Part shown: positions 23,727 to 34,900 of the stretch, piece after piece
Position numbering within the stretch: position 1 is the stretch's first letter
Layout of the letters: every line of letters begins with the position of its first letter
Source of the DNA: Flavobacterium gelatinilyticum
GTDB taxonomy: Bacteria > Bacteroidota > Bacteroidia > Flavobacteriales > Flavobacteriaceae
Direction of reading: 5' to 3'
DNA length: 64,000 nucleotides
Assembly (NCBI RefSeq): GCF_027111295.1
Contig: NZ_CP114287.1
Location: forward strand, 4,340,001 to 4,404,000
The notes under the pieces: generated by a model
Database searches by the model: none
What the model was told of the DNA's origin: nothing
The model's input: only the letters and a program-made list of their open reading frames with translations
Made by a program: the position numbers and the translations under genes

Positions 23727-26700
23727 ATCTAAATTCTTTATCTTTATTATTTTTATCTTTTGACCACTCATCATATGCTTTCATAGCGTCTAGTAGAATT
23801 CCGTCTATATTCCTTTGCTGTACTTTCCCTTTTGGTCCTTTTGCCATTATATTGCTTCCCCATCCAGAATTTGGTCCTCTTTCATCTGTATATCTATCTA
23901 TTAAGCCTAATAAATGTCCTACTTCATGAGGAGCTGAATCATCTTGAGCTAAAGTTTTTCCACTTCTTCCAGTGCTTTTCCATTTACCTTCATCACCATC
24001 TCTTACATAGGATCTTTCTACGTCATCGTTTACTTCGATGAAATTATCTCTATTATCTGGATCCCAATTCTCTGGTATTATGAAAGGATCATTTTTTTCT
24101 TTTCCTTCATATAGTCCCACTTTTACCTTTACATTCACTTTAAAATACTGTTTTCCATCCAAAGATTTTGAGCTAAATGTTCCTCCCCATTTTGCATTTA
24201 TATCTTTTTGCATTTGAGAAACCACAGATTTTGTAGCACCTTCACCATATAGATATACTTTTGAAGATATTGTTATCTGTCCTCCTTTTATAACTATAAT
24301 CCCATCTTTACCATCAGGATCCATAAAAATTACTGGATTTGCATTACAGTATAAGAACGGAGTTTGGCTAGGATTTTTCTCCGCTAACGGGTCTATGTTC
24401 ATCCATCTACTAAGTGCAGGGTCATAATTTCTTGCTCCATAGTCGTAAACATTAAGCTGTAACTCGTCTTGTAATTCTTTTCCATTGTATTTATACCTTT
24501 GCGCGATACTGTTACCAAGTGTTATATTATTGACATAGTTGTACCCCTTATGCTTTAATCCAAAAGGATAATAATTGTTTTCTTCCTGAATAGCCAGATT
24601 TTTATCATAACTTAAACGTACATTGCCAAGGTGATCTTTGTATTGGTAAATATAATCAAAAGCTCCGGAATTATAAGAGATATAGCCTTCCGGCTGTGAG
24701 AAAAATTTCAATAATCCTCCTTCGTAGATAAATCCTCCAGCGTAATCTGTGGTAATAGTGTTAGCAATTTTTCTTTGTTTTACTCCAGTTGCGTCATAAA
24801 CGTAATTTATATTTTGCCCTGCTATAGTCACAATAGTTGGCAGATTAAGATGGTTGTAACTTATGGCGGTAATACCTTTGTTTGTGTCGGTTTTCATATT
24901 GCCGTTTACATCATAAGTATAATCTATAGTTGTGTCTGCTCCTGTGCCTGTATAATCATCTTTGAAACCATAGGTTTTATTACCGGTATCGGATACAATT
25001 TGAAGTTGGTTTCCTTTATCATAGGTATAAACCAGATTATCCATTGTACCAAAATGTGATGGGTTAGTAACAACAGGAACGATGGTTCCGCCCACTAATT
25101 CTCCCATTCTTACCAAATTGGTTATATTGCCGTTTTTATCATAATTTATACTTTCATTGAATTTGTTTAAATTATCGTCGGCTTTTAGCAAGCGGTTTAA
25201 TTTATCATAAGTGTACGTATAGCTTTTTAAACTGGTATCGGAATTGGCCGTTTTCCAGGAAGTCTGACTGATGTTTCCGTTATACAAACGTTTTAAATTA
25301 TCTGCTGCATCATTGTAATTAATTTGAAAAGCAAATAAATCAGTACCCATTGCATTTACATCGTTAATGTTTTTAAGCCAGCCTCTTATATTATATTTAT
25401 AGTCAATAGTCTGTAGTCTGTTTTGAGATTCTTTTCCTCCCACAGCTTTGCTTACCAGTTGTCCTAGTTCGTCATAAGTGTTAACAGCTATGACTTCGGC
25501 TGTAGCGGCGCCATTAATGGCTTGCGTTTGTTTAGTCAGTCTGCCTGTCTGATCATACGTAAATGTATCTGTTATAGTAGTGGTAACATTGCTTCGGGTA
25601 TGTTTGGAGATAGTCTGCATTATTTTGCCCACAAAGTCAAATTGGCTTTGTACTATATCTGTAGTAATCAGATAATCATTTTTGCTGTAACTGTAAATAA
25701 CTCTGCTTTTGTCATCGTAATAATTCCAGTTGGTAATCCAGTTATTGGTTGTTAAAATACGTACTTTACTTCCTGTAGAAAGCCCTTTTGTATTTGTTAT
25801 TGCACCTATTGAGGAAATATCAACCGGGATACTGTCAAAGCTATAATCGTCATAATAGTTTATTGTAAACAAGCTAATATTTGCGTCATTATTGTTTGGG
25901 AAAGTAGTGTTGCTGTAATATACAGTTGTTCCGTTGATAGTGTTAGCGCTTTGTTTTGTTTCAAAACTGACAGTATTTGCATCTGCCAAAAGCTGTACAT
26001 CCGGACGTGTTGTTTTTACAGTATTTGTATATTCCCCTGTATAAACAGTTCTGTTAAAAACATCGTATTTAGTAAACAGCCATTTTTTGTTTTCTCTTAA
26101 ATTGGCATCCTGTGTTAAAATTGGTCTGTCTTGCTTGTCGTATACAATATATTCCCATCCTTTTCCGGGTAATTTTTTTTCGATAAGTCTGTTTCTTTTG
26201 TCATATACATATTGGTAACATAAATTGTCTAAAACTGTTTTGTTCCCATTATCGATTATGGCCGAAAAAGTACTGCCTGCTTTTGCATGAAAACCAGTAG
26301 TAAGCGTAATAGAATTGGATGCTTTTAAATGTAATGGAGAAGAAGGGGCAGGCTCAATTACGGCAGTTGATGTTAAATTTGCATTGATGATATTAGCAGA
26401 ACCTAAAAGATCTACAGCTTTAGGCGGAATAACAAAACTAAGATTCCCAAAATCATCATATACGTAATAAGTGTCATGTCTTTCGTTAGTGGTTCCTTTT
26501 TCTACTGTACCGTATGTTCTTTTTAGAATAATCTGTCCTTCTTTATTTTTGAATTCTATTGTTGAACCGTCCGACTCAACAGGATTGGCGGCAGTATTTT
26601 CATCATAAGTGCTGTTTTTGTATAGTACATTTTTGGTGTACAATCCGGAACTTTTTAATACAGGTACATAGATATTGTTTTCTAATAAGAATTCCACTGT

Positions 26701-28569
26701 AAAAAGTTTTACAGCGTCAGCATCAGTATTGGTTTGATATTTTAGTTTTATTTCATGACCTTCTCCAAGTTTCCAGCTGTTACCGGGAGCTGCCTGTTTT
26801 AAGACCCTGTTAAGAGGGGAAGGTTCAAAATCTTTTTCGGAATATGGGTTTGGTGCAGCAGCATTTATATCTGCAGGATATTTTGTTTTATAATAAGTTT
26901 TCGCTGCCAGATCAATATCTGCTGTTCGAAAAGCACCACAGTCGTTTCCATCTGTATAAGGGAGATATTCTTTAGTTTGTCGTCCAAAGTCATCATAATC
27001 GATATGAGTAATGATATCCTTATAAGTACCTCCGCCGCTTCGTATGGCTATTTGCTGCTTTGGTCTTCCTAGTCCATCATAATAGGTAATAGATTCCTGT
27101 TTTTGATTATTGGCAAGGGTTGCTATATCAGTTGTTTTGATTAGAGGTATAATCGTATGAACATAGTTTTCGTTGCTGATTCCTGAACATACAAACGGTT
27201 GTAAATTGATTACTATATTGGCTGAAGGGGCTGAAGTACAACCTGCTGAGGTGGTAACCGTAAGGTTGTGAACTAACCCTGCTTTTAACCCTGTAATAGT
27301 TGCGCTTGTACCGGATCCGGAGATATTTCCTGGATTAATTTTCCAGCCATTATTTGGTAAACCTGACAATAAAACACTTCCTGTAGCAGTAGTAAGTGTA
27401 GGATGTGTTATAGTTCCTACAATAGGCGGAGCAGGTGTGGCAGGCTGTGCATTTATTATTACTGCCGCCGATGGAGGAGAAGTGACTGTTCCTGATACTG
27501 CTTTGAAGGTATAGCTTCCCTGCGGTGCCATTACTTTGGCGCCTAAAATAGTTACTCCCGTAGATGGTGAAGCAGTATAGGTGTATGAAGAGTTGTAATT
27601 TGTAATTGTAAATTCTCCTTTACTGTTAATACAGTTAGGTTGTGTAACAGAACTCAAAAGAGGAGCTGTTAAACTCGAAGACTGTGCATTGATGACAATA
27701 TTTGCAGAAGCTGCAGAAGTACATCCGGTAGAATTAGTTACAGTGAAATTATAAGTAGTTGCGGGGCTTAGTCCTGTTATAGTTTTTGTATCTCCTGTTC
27801 CTGTAATATTACCCGGATTAATAACCCAGTTACCTGTGGAAGGGAGTCCGCTTAAGGTAACACTTCCTGTAGGAGTTGTTACGTTTGGCTGTGTAATACT
27901 GCTCACAATTGGAGCTCGTACACCAATAAAATATTGCACACTGCTTGAACTGTCACTCCACGTAAGGCTGCCGTTATTTCGTCTTGCTCTTAAAAAATAT
28001 TCTGTTCCCGAAGTAATAGTTATAGTAGAAGCAGAGTTTGCAGTACTTGTGCCAGTTGGGGTGCTTTGCCAATACCAGGTAATATCCTGACCGCCGGTAC
28101 GAACATTTCCGGGAGGATTACTTCGTTGTAATACGACCTGATTGCAGCCTGAACTTAATACAGTTGGAGCATCGGGCGTTGACGGGCTTGAAAGAACTGT
28201 TACATTTAATTCTGCATAATATTGATCGGATTCTCCTTGTCTTTTATACGTGACATATACTTTTTCCTGATTAGGAGAACCGTCCCAGTAAATTTCGGCA
28301 TCAGGCTGGTAGTTTTCATTTATATACGTAAGAACTGTTCCGTTATTTACAGCCATCCAGTTAAAATTGTTATACATAGTGCTTGATGGAGCATTATTGT
28401 CCATAGCATCTTTTAAAGAGTACGATACTATATCGCCATAGTGAACAGTTGTTGGACCGGTTAGATATAATTGACCGGTAGATTGTGCCTGAATTTTTGA
28501 TGTGTTAAAGAAAATAAGCACCATCAATACAATAAAGGCAATTGTATTTTTTAATTTATTACTTATCAT
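23698..28569 (-). CDS. RHS-repeat polymorphic toxin-like protein with metzincin-like C-terminal domain
   Basis: 1623 residues. Signal peptide 1-29; Ig/FnIII-like repeats to about 460 (three related TLSGLPSTGNWVINPGNITG-type units, each ending in A-N-I-V-I-N); a DUF6443 domain from about 466 (HTIIPLIKTTDIATLANNQK, ITYYDGLGRPKQQIAIRSG); YD/RHS repeats from about 700; RHS core near 1350-1420 (LNVYDYGARNYDPALSRWMN) closing with NPVIFMDPDG at 1411-1420. The last 203 residues (DNA 23698-24309) are unrelated to RHS and contain HEVGHLLGLID (His1548, Glu1549, His1552, Asp1558) and NIMAKG (Met1575), the zinc-site and Met-turn layout of metzincins such as snapalysin. Last large gene of a five-gene operon. 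Confidence 0.9.
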   Translation of the reverse strand: MISNKLKNTIAFIVLMVLIFFNTSKIQAQSTGQLYLTGPTTVHYGDIVSYSLKDAMDNNAPSSTMYNNFNWMAVNNGTVLTYINENYQPDAEIYWDGSPNQEKVYVTYKRQGESDQYYAELNVTVLSSPSTPDAPTVLSSGCNQVVLQRSNPPGNVRTGGQDITWYWQSTPTGTSTANSASTITITSGTEYFLRARRNNGSLTWSDSSSSVQYFIGVRAPIVSSITQPNVTTPTGSVTLSGLPSTGNWVINPGNITGTGDTKTITGLSPATTYNFTVTNSTGCTSAASANIVINAQSSSLTAPLLSSVTQPNCINSKGEFTITNYNSSYTYTASPSTGVTILGAKVMAPQGSYTFKAVSGTVTSPPSAAVIINAQPATPAPPIVGTITHPTLTTATGSVLLSGLPNNGWKINPGNISGSGTSATITGLKAGLVHNLTVTTSAGCTSAPSANIVINLQPFVCSGISNENYVHTIIPLIKTTDIATLANNQKQESITYYDGLGRPKQQIAIRSGGGTYKDIITHIDYDDFGRQTKEYLPYTDGNDCGAFRTADIDLAAKTYYKTKYPADINAAAPNPYSEKDFEPSPLNRVLKQAAPGNSWKLGEGHEIKLKYQTNTDADAVKLFTVEFLLENNIYVPVLKSSGLYTKNVLYKNSTYDENTAANPVESDGSTIEFKNKEGQIILKRTYGTVEKGTTNERHDTYYVYDDFGNLSFVIPPKAVDLLGSANIINANLTSTAVIEPAPSSPLHLKASNSITLTTGFHAKAGSTFSAIIDNGNKTVLDNLCYQYVYDKRNRLIEKKLPGKGWEYIVYDKQDRPILTQDANLRENKKWLFTKYDVFNRTVYTGEYTNTVKTTRPDVQLLADANTVSFETKQSANTINGTTVYYSNTTFPNNNDANISLFTINYYDDYSFDSIPVDISSIGAITNTKGLSTGSKVRILTTNNWITNWNYYDDKSRVIYSYSKNDYLITTDIVQSQFDFVGKIMQTISKHTRSNVTTTITDTFTYDQTGRLTKQTQAINGAATAEVIAVNTYDELGQLVSKAVGGKESQNRLQTIDYKYNIRGWLKNINDVNAMGTDLFAFQINYNDAADNLKRLYNGNISQTSWKTANSDTSLKSYTYTYDKLNRLLKADDNLNKFNESINYDKNGNITNLVRMGELVGGTIVPVVTNPSHFGTMDNLVYTYDKGNQLQIVSDTGNKTYGFKDDYTGTGADTTIDYTYDVNGNMKTDTNKGITAISYNHLNLPTIVTIAGQNINYVYDATGVKQRKIANTITTDYAGGFIYEGGLLKFFSQPEGYISYNSGAFDYIYQYKDHLGNVRLSYDKNLAIQEENNYYPFGLKHKGYNYVNNITLGNSIAQRYKYNGKELQDELQLNVYDYGARNYDPALSRWMNIDPLAEKNPSQTPFLYCNANPVIFMDPDGKDGIIVIKGGQITISSKVYLYGEGATKSVVSQMQKDINAKWGGTFSSKSLDGKQYFKVNVKVKVGLYEGKEKNDPFIIPENWDPDNRDNFIEVNDDVERSYVRDGDEGKWKSTGRSGKTLAQDDSAPHEVGHLLGLIDRYTDERGPNSGWGSNIMAKGPKGKVQQRNIDGILLDAMKAYDEWSKDKNNKDKEFRYEINGRPNK

Positions 28570-28630
28570 TTTTATGTTTTGATTTTAAAATATCAAGTTT
28601 TTTTCTTGATATTTTTGATTTTGATTCTTT

Positions 28631-31600
28631 TTAGTTTGTATAATTATATTTATAAACAGAAAGGATTTTTTCTTCTTTGTCTTTAATTTGTTTTAATCGG
28701 CTATAAGTGTCATATTCATAATAAGTGGTGTATTCTTTTGGGTCTGTCGCACTTGTAATTCCTATTAAAGGATCATAAGTATATGTTGTTACCATAGCAT
28801 CAGGAAATCCATCTCTAAGAAGTTTTAGTTTTGAAATTAAGTTAATTTCAGTGGTTTTGGTATTTTCTCCGGCAGATGCAGCAATGGCATTTGTGATTAA
28901 GGTCTGCTGAGCATTAGTTATACTGTTAGGAAGTCCGGTAGAATACGTAGCGTTTTCAATTTTTGCAATAGGATACTTCTTGTCATAGCCCCATACAAAG
29001 CAGGTTGTAATTTTTCCTTTGGATGTAATTTGTATTGGGTTACCATAATCATCATAGAGATCGTAAGTAATTTCGGAATTAGAACTGTAGCGTGTATCTT
29101 TTACAGATCCATTAAAATTCGTGAATCCGGAATAAGGAACGGGTATATTTAATTCTGTTAAAGATTGTTGAGCAGGGACAAAATTATTGTCACTTTTTTT
29201 ATAGGTGAGTAAAGTACTGCTGGTTACTTTATCATTTTTTAAAGAAACTTTTTCAATGAGAGGAGATATAATATTTGCATCAGACATTTGACTGTATACT
29301 CCTGTATTAATATTGAATGGATATAAGAACTTTTGGGCAATATTTTCTCCTCTAGAGGTTAATGTTTTGGTTTCTTTTATAAAAGCAGGCTTTTTATTAT
29401 CAAATGTATTTGTCGTGGTTTGTACAATACTTGTCCCGTCGTTAAAAAATATTTCTTCTGTAATCCTGTTTAGATTTTCTACTCCGATAGTATATTTCTG
29501 AACTTTATAACCAAAAAAGGAACCTGGGTTCTGTATTACTTGCTCTAATTCTTCAGATGAAGTTCTTATAGATTGTTTTCCGTCTTTTATATCAAATCCA
29601 ATGAAATCTTTGAACTTAAATATTGAAAGATCGTAAAATTCGTCTGCTATTTGCGGGACATAAGAATAATCAGTTTGTTTTACTCTGAAGTATGTTCCGT
29701 TATTTTCTTTTTTGAATTCTATTTTTTTATAAATATTATTTCCGTACCAGTAATTAGAGGGATCAATTGCTAGTTTTTCTTTTTGAAATTTAAAAAGGCG
29801 TGTATCAAATATATACTCTCCTCTTGCCGGAGTGTTAGTTTCGTAATAATTTTCAATTTTACCGATATTATTATTTATGTCTCCAACATACTCTGTCACT
29901 TTGCTATATGATACAAGATTGTTTAAAAAGGTATAATAATATCCAGGGAAAAAGCCTTTAATGTATCTGGTACTAAAAGTGCCATGACCATAATCTTGAG
30001 CAAAGTATGGTGTTCCTGTTTCACCATCCCAATACACATTAGTATCCCTTATGTAGTATGTTGTAGCTTTTTCTTCAAAAGCATTGTAAATATTAGTGTC
30101 TGGTTTAAGATAACTGGGGATTTGCCCAATGCCATCTTCATTCTCACCATAGGTAAATTCTCTTTTTTTTAGGAAACGGCCATTTTTATCTCTATCAATG
30201 ATATTTAATATCCTCAATCCTCCACATTCTTTTGTGGTTATATCTTTGTATTTATTGCTTTCATAATCAAACGTACTTGTACCTCCCGTTGGGTAAGTAA
30301 TTGATTTAACCATGCCAATTTTCATATCTTCTAAACTACTATATCTATCTTGACCACTTCCAATTTCTCTAAGAAATAATTGCGATATATTACCCCTGCA
30401 TGAAGGATACATGAAATAAATCTGTGCTGTATCTTTTTGTATTACATTTTCAACTTTAGAATTATAATATCCCCAGTAATCAGCACTATTTGATAATTTA
30501 TTGACATTTGGTATTTTATCTAGATTGTAGTAGTCGAATTCATACTTTTCTATAATCTCGGTGGCACTGCCTTTAATGTTAATCGATTTTAGATAGCTTG
30601 GACCACTAGTAAGTTTTACGTCAAAATCTGCCTGTCTTATAATATTATTGTTATTTGTTATTTCAATTTTGTTTAATATTAACTCGTTTATATCACCAGT
30701 TCCTTTTTTGTATGAAAAATTTATATTTAAGTTGTTATACGAGATTTTAGAAATGTAATAACTATCATTATTGGAAACAGTCGGTTCATTGTAGTTTCTT
30801 ACAAAATATCCCCCAGAATCATACAAGGTAGACTCCAATGCGCTAAATAAAAGAGAGTTACGAAGTGCTCCTGGGCAATCCAATTTACTGAAGTAATTAT
30901 CGAAATTATCCAATTGATCATTGATTATTACCGGAACAAGGGGGCTCTTTGTATGTGTAACTGTGAAAATATATTCAAATTTTATAACATCTTTCTTATT
31001 TGGAGATGTTATTGATGTTAGGTGCCATGTATTAATGTGATCAAAATCAGGCGTATATTCGTAGTAATATTTGTCTACATCACTCTTGCCAAATGTATAG
31101 ATATAACCTTCATCATCAACGATCTCAAATTTAGAAAAGATGAATTTGTTATCATAACCATTTCCTACTGAAGGATTATTTAATTTATATGGCTTATAAG
31201 GCATAAATGAAGCAGATTTGTTTCCATTATCATCTTTTAGTATGAATTTTCCACTTTGTCCAGTAGGAAGAGAAAAAGTGAAAATGTCATATTCAGTATC
31301 TTCATAAGTACCAACACCTGCAGGCAGTCCAATGTGTTGTAAGCCTAAGTCCTGATAGATTATGTTGTTATTAAAGTACCCTTTATCTGACGCGCCGCCA
31401 TACAATGTTTTCCAATCAGGAATTAAATACTGATTAATACCTTGCTTATGAGGTCTCTGTTCATCAGGATAACCTCGCACTTCACGACTTATAAAACCGC
31501 TTGTATTTAAAGCCCATTTTAAACCAAGCATCCCATTTTCTGCGACGTCAGCTTTAAGGCCAGAAGGATGAAACATTAATTTAATAGGTAAAGTTTTACC

Positions 31601-31801
31601 TGCAAATGGTAGGTCGTAAATAGGAACATTAATATCAACTAGTCCCCTTGATAGATCTACAGGATAGTCAGCGAATTGCTTTAAGAGGTGAACCTGTGGA
31701 GATTTAAATTTTTCTTCGGTTAAATTTTGTGGATTTGCTATCGTTGATTGAGCAAAGCCTTCTAGTGATAATAATGCAATAAAAGACAAGAGGTATTTCA
31801 T
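28631..31801 (-). CDS. RHS/YD-repeat-associated secreted protein, tandem paralogue 1
   Basis: 1056 residues from the ATG at 31801. A longer frame to 31921 exists, but those 40 codons lie over the end of the preceding gene in another frame, while MKYLLSFIALLSLEGFAQ is a clean signal peptide. The N-terminal region (VHLLKQFADYPVDLSRGLVD) recurs in both paralogues. The body is beta-rich with few YD repeats; the end (VTTYTYDPLIGITSATDPKE, YYEYDTYSRLKQIKD) looks like the entry of an RHS shell that simply stops at YKYNYTN. No toxin tip or RHS core is present. It lies 61 bp before the RHS-toxin gene and is the nearest of three copies. Confidence 0.85.
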   Translation of the reverse strand: MKYLLSFIALLSLEGFAQSTIANPQNLTEEKFKSPQVHLLKQFADYPVDLSRGLVDINVPIYDLPFAGKTLPIKLMFHPSGLKADVAENGMLGLKWALNTSGFISREVRGYPDEQRPHKQGINQYLIPDWKTLYGGASDKGYFNNNIIYQDLGLQHIGLPAGVGTYEDTEYDIFTFSLPTGQSGKFILKDDNGNKSASFMPYKPYKLNNPSVGNGYDNKFIFSKFEIVDDEGYIYTFGKSDVDKYYYEYTPDFDHINTWHLTSITSPNKKDVIKFEYIFTVTHTKSPLVPVIINDQLDNFDNYFSKLDCPGALRNSLLFSALESTLYDSGGYFVRNYNEPTVSNNDSYYISKISYNNLNINFSYKKGTGDINELILNKIEITNNNNIIRQADFDVKLTSGPSYLKSINIKGSATEIIEKYEFDYYNLDKIPNVNKLSNSADYWGYYNSKVENVIQKDTAQIYFMYPSCRGNISQLFLREIGSGQDRYSSLEDMKIGMVKSITYPTGGTSTFDYESNKYKDITTKECGGLRILNIIDRDKNGRFLKKREFTYGENEDGIGQIPSYLKPDTNIYNAFEEKATTYYIRDTNVYWDGETGTPYFAQDYGHGTFSTRYIKGFFPGYYYTFLNNLVSYSKVTEYVGDINNNIGKIENYYETNTPARGEYIFDTRLFKFQKEKLAIDPSNYWYGNNIYKKIEFKKENNGTYFRVKQTDYSYVPQIADEFYDLSIFKFKDFIGFDIKDGKQSIRTSSEELEQVIQNPGSFFGYKVQKYTIGVENLNRITEEIFFNDGTSIVQTTTNTFDNKKPAFIKETKTLTSRGENIAQKFLYPFNINTGVYSQMSDANIISPLIEKVSLKNDKVTSSTLLTYKKSDNNFVPAQQSLTELNIPVPYSGFTNFNGSVKDTRYSSNSEITYDLYDDYGNPIQITSKGKITTCFVWGYDKKYPIAKIENATYSTGLPNSITNAQQTLITNAIAASAGENTKTTEINLISKLKLLRDGFPDAMVTTYTYDPLIGITSATDPKEYTTYYEYDTYSRLKQIKDKEEKILSVYKYNYTN

Positions 31802-31980
31802 AATTTTTGAATTTGGTAAGTAATTAGTAATAGTGTTTTTTAATAAATTTTGTATTGCTTCTTTATGATTTGTTTTAATTGGTGTAGTTGTATTTATTAG
31901 CAGAAAGAATTTTCTGGTCATTATCTTTAACTTGTTTCAGACGACCGTACGTGTCATATTCATAATAGGTAGTGTATTCT
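31743..31980. repeat. Direct repeat, copy 1 (junction of paralogues 1 and 2)
   Basis: About 238 bp covering the signal-peptide codons of paralogue 1, the 73-bp intergenic spacer and the last codons of paralogue 2. It is nearly identical (about 3 mismatches) to 35014-35251, offset by exactly 3271 bp, which equals one gene plus spacer. The flanking coding sequence is much more diverged. Confidence 0.8.
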
Positions 31981-34900
31981 CTTGGATCTGTCATACTTGT
32001 TATTCCTATTAAAGAATCATAAGTATAGGTTGTCACCATAGCATTGGGAAAACCGGCTCTCAAAAGTTTTAGTTTATTAATTAGATTACTTTTTGCTACA
32101 GGAGTGTTTTCTCCATATGACGCAGATACAGCATTGTTTATAAGGGTTTGCTGTGCAGTCGAAATACTGTTAGTCTGGCCAGTTAAAAAACTTGCATTTT
32201 CAATTTTAGCAATAGGATATTTTTTATCGTATCCCCAGATATAACATATTGATGCTTTCCCTTTTTGAGTGATTTGAATAGGGTTGCTACGATCATCGTA
32301 AAGATCATAAGTAATTTCAGGGCTGGATCCATAATGTAAATCCTTCGTTATTCCGTTAAAAATTGAAAATTGGGATAAAAGTATTGGTGTGCTTAATTCA
32401 GTAATATAATTTTGATCAGGAACAAAATTTTCATCACTTTTTTTATAAGTAAGTATAGTACTGTTAATTATTTTTCCATTTTTTATGGTTGTTTTTTCGA
32501 CTATAGGAGAGAGAACGTTTGTATTAGACATCTGGCTGTAAATCCCAGTATTGATATTAAAAGGATATAGGAAGTTTTGTGCCAGATTTTCACCTCTGGA
32601 ATTCGAAGAGGAAGATTTCTTTACAAATGATGGCTTGTTTATATCGTATTCATTAGCCGTAGTTTGCACAAGACTTGTTCCGTCATCAAAAAATAATTCT
32701 TCTCTTACTGAAATTAAATTTTCGGCACCGATCGTATATTTCTGGCACTTATATCCAAAATAAGAGCCAGGATTATCTTTTATACGCTGTAACTCTTCTT
32801 TTGCAATTGTTCCGTTCTCAGATCTTGATTTGTTTCCATCATTCATTGCCATAAAACCGTTAAATCTTTTGTAAGTAAAAATCGAAACATCATAAACTTC
32901 ATCTACGATATTCTCGTCATAACTATAATCTGTTTTTCTTACTTTAATGTAAAGGTTATCTACTTTTTTATATTCGATTTTCTGGCTTAAATTATTTCGG
33001 CACCAAAAATTAGAGGGATCAATGGCAAATTTGTTTCTTTTGTAGGTAAAATAACGAGTGTCAAAGTTGTAATCCAGAACCATTGGAACATTGTTTGAAT
33101 AGTAATTTTCAATTTTACCAATATTATTAGCAGAATCACCTATATATTCTGTTACTTTGTCATAGTGTACCAATTTGTTTAAAAAAGTATAATAACGTAA
33201 AGGAAAATACCCATTAAAAATTCTAGTTTTATAGGTAACATCGGCTGATTCATTTCTAAAATATGGACTCCCGTCAGAAGCGGTTAAAATAACTTGGTCT
33301 ACAATATGCCATTCTGCAGCAGTTTCTTCCATTTCATTTTTAGTATATAAATCTGGAAAAAGATAACTGGGTATCTGACCTATTCCATCTTCATTTAATC
33401 CATATTTGTATTCCTTTTTCTTTATCTCTGTTCCATTTTTATCTTTTTCAGTTATGCTTTTAATTCTTAGACCTCCACAGTTTTTAATTGGATTGTCGCC
33501 AACATTATATAAAGACATAATTTTATTACCTTCATATTCAAATTCACTTTTTCCTCCTGTTGGATAAGTAATTGTTTTTAGCATTCCAATCTTCATGTCT
33601 TCAGGATTGCTGAAACGGTCATTGTTCACACCTATTTCATTTGTAAATCTCATGTTTGCTGGTCCTCCTATACATCCAGCTACAGGATTCAAAAATGCAA
33701 TATTTACAGTTTCTTTTAAAATTAAATTTTCAACTTGCGAATTATAATATCCCCAATAATCCGCACTATTCGTTAATTTGGTTGCATTGGGAAGCTGATT
33801 TAAGTTGTAATAATCAAATTTGTATTTTTCAATTGTTTGATCATTTTTGTCGTTAATCTGAAATGAATTTAAGTAACTCGTTTCCGTACCAGGACTTGTA
33901 ATGTCAAATTTTATTTTTTTTAAAATTTCGATGTTATTTTTGATCTCAATATTGTTCAGCAGAAATATATTAATGTCACTGGAGGTTCTTAAATAATTAA
34001 AATTAATGACTAAATCATTGTAGGTTATTTTTGACAGAATACATGCTTCCTGATTCATATGCGGGGGCATATTGTAATTCTTTACAAAATAATTTCTGTG
34101 TAGATCCCAGCCGATCTCATTGTATAAAACAGAATTGTGACAATATCCAAGATCATCCGAAAAATAATCCATTGCGGTAGTTAATTGATCATTTATAATA
34201 ACGGGTGGCAAAGTACTATTTCCATTTACCGAAGTCTTTGTATATTCGAACTTGATAACATCCTTTTTATTTGGAGCTGTGATTGAATTTAAAACCCAGC
34301 AGGTGGTCGAATTATAATCTTGATCAACTTCATAATTAGGTTGATTTGTACTATTTCTTCCAAATTGATAAACATATCCTAAATCATCTGTTAGTTCTAA
34401 AGATATGATATACAGACGGCTTTTATAAAGAGATTCGGTTGTGATATTAATTTTATAAGGCTGATAAGGCATAAATGCTGCAGTTTTACTGCCATTTATA
34501 TCTTTCAATATAAATTTTCCGTTTTTTCCGTTTGGTAAAGAAAATGTAAATATGTCATATTCAGTATCTTCATACTTACCATAAACACCCGGCATACCTA
34601 ATTGGCTTAAATCTTGGGATTGAAAAATCACGTTATTAGAGGAATAACTGTCATCGTTAGTTCCTCCGTATAAAGTCATCCAATCCGGAGTATACCATTC
34701 TCCATTTATACCTTGTTTGTGAGCATTTCTTTCATCTGGATATCCTCGAACTTCGCGGCTTATAAATCCGCCAATATTCATTACCCACTTAAGGCCTAAT
34801 ATTCCATTCTCAGTTATATTTGCTTTGAGACCAGAAGCATGAAATTTAAGGTTTAAAGGAATTTTAATATCTCCGAAATTTATTTCATAAAGCGGTAATG

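Noticed and set aside
31802..31921. 40-codon N-terminal extension of paralogue 1 (and the equal one at 35073-35192 for paralogue 2)
   Set aside because: It lies over the spacer and the 3' end of the preceding gene in another frame, and a clean signal peptide begins at the internal ATG. The similarity between the two extensions is explained by the direct repeat.
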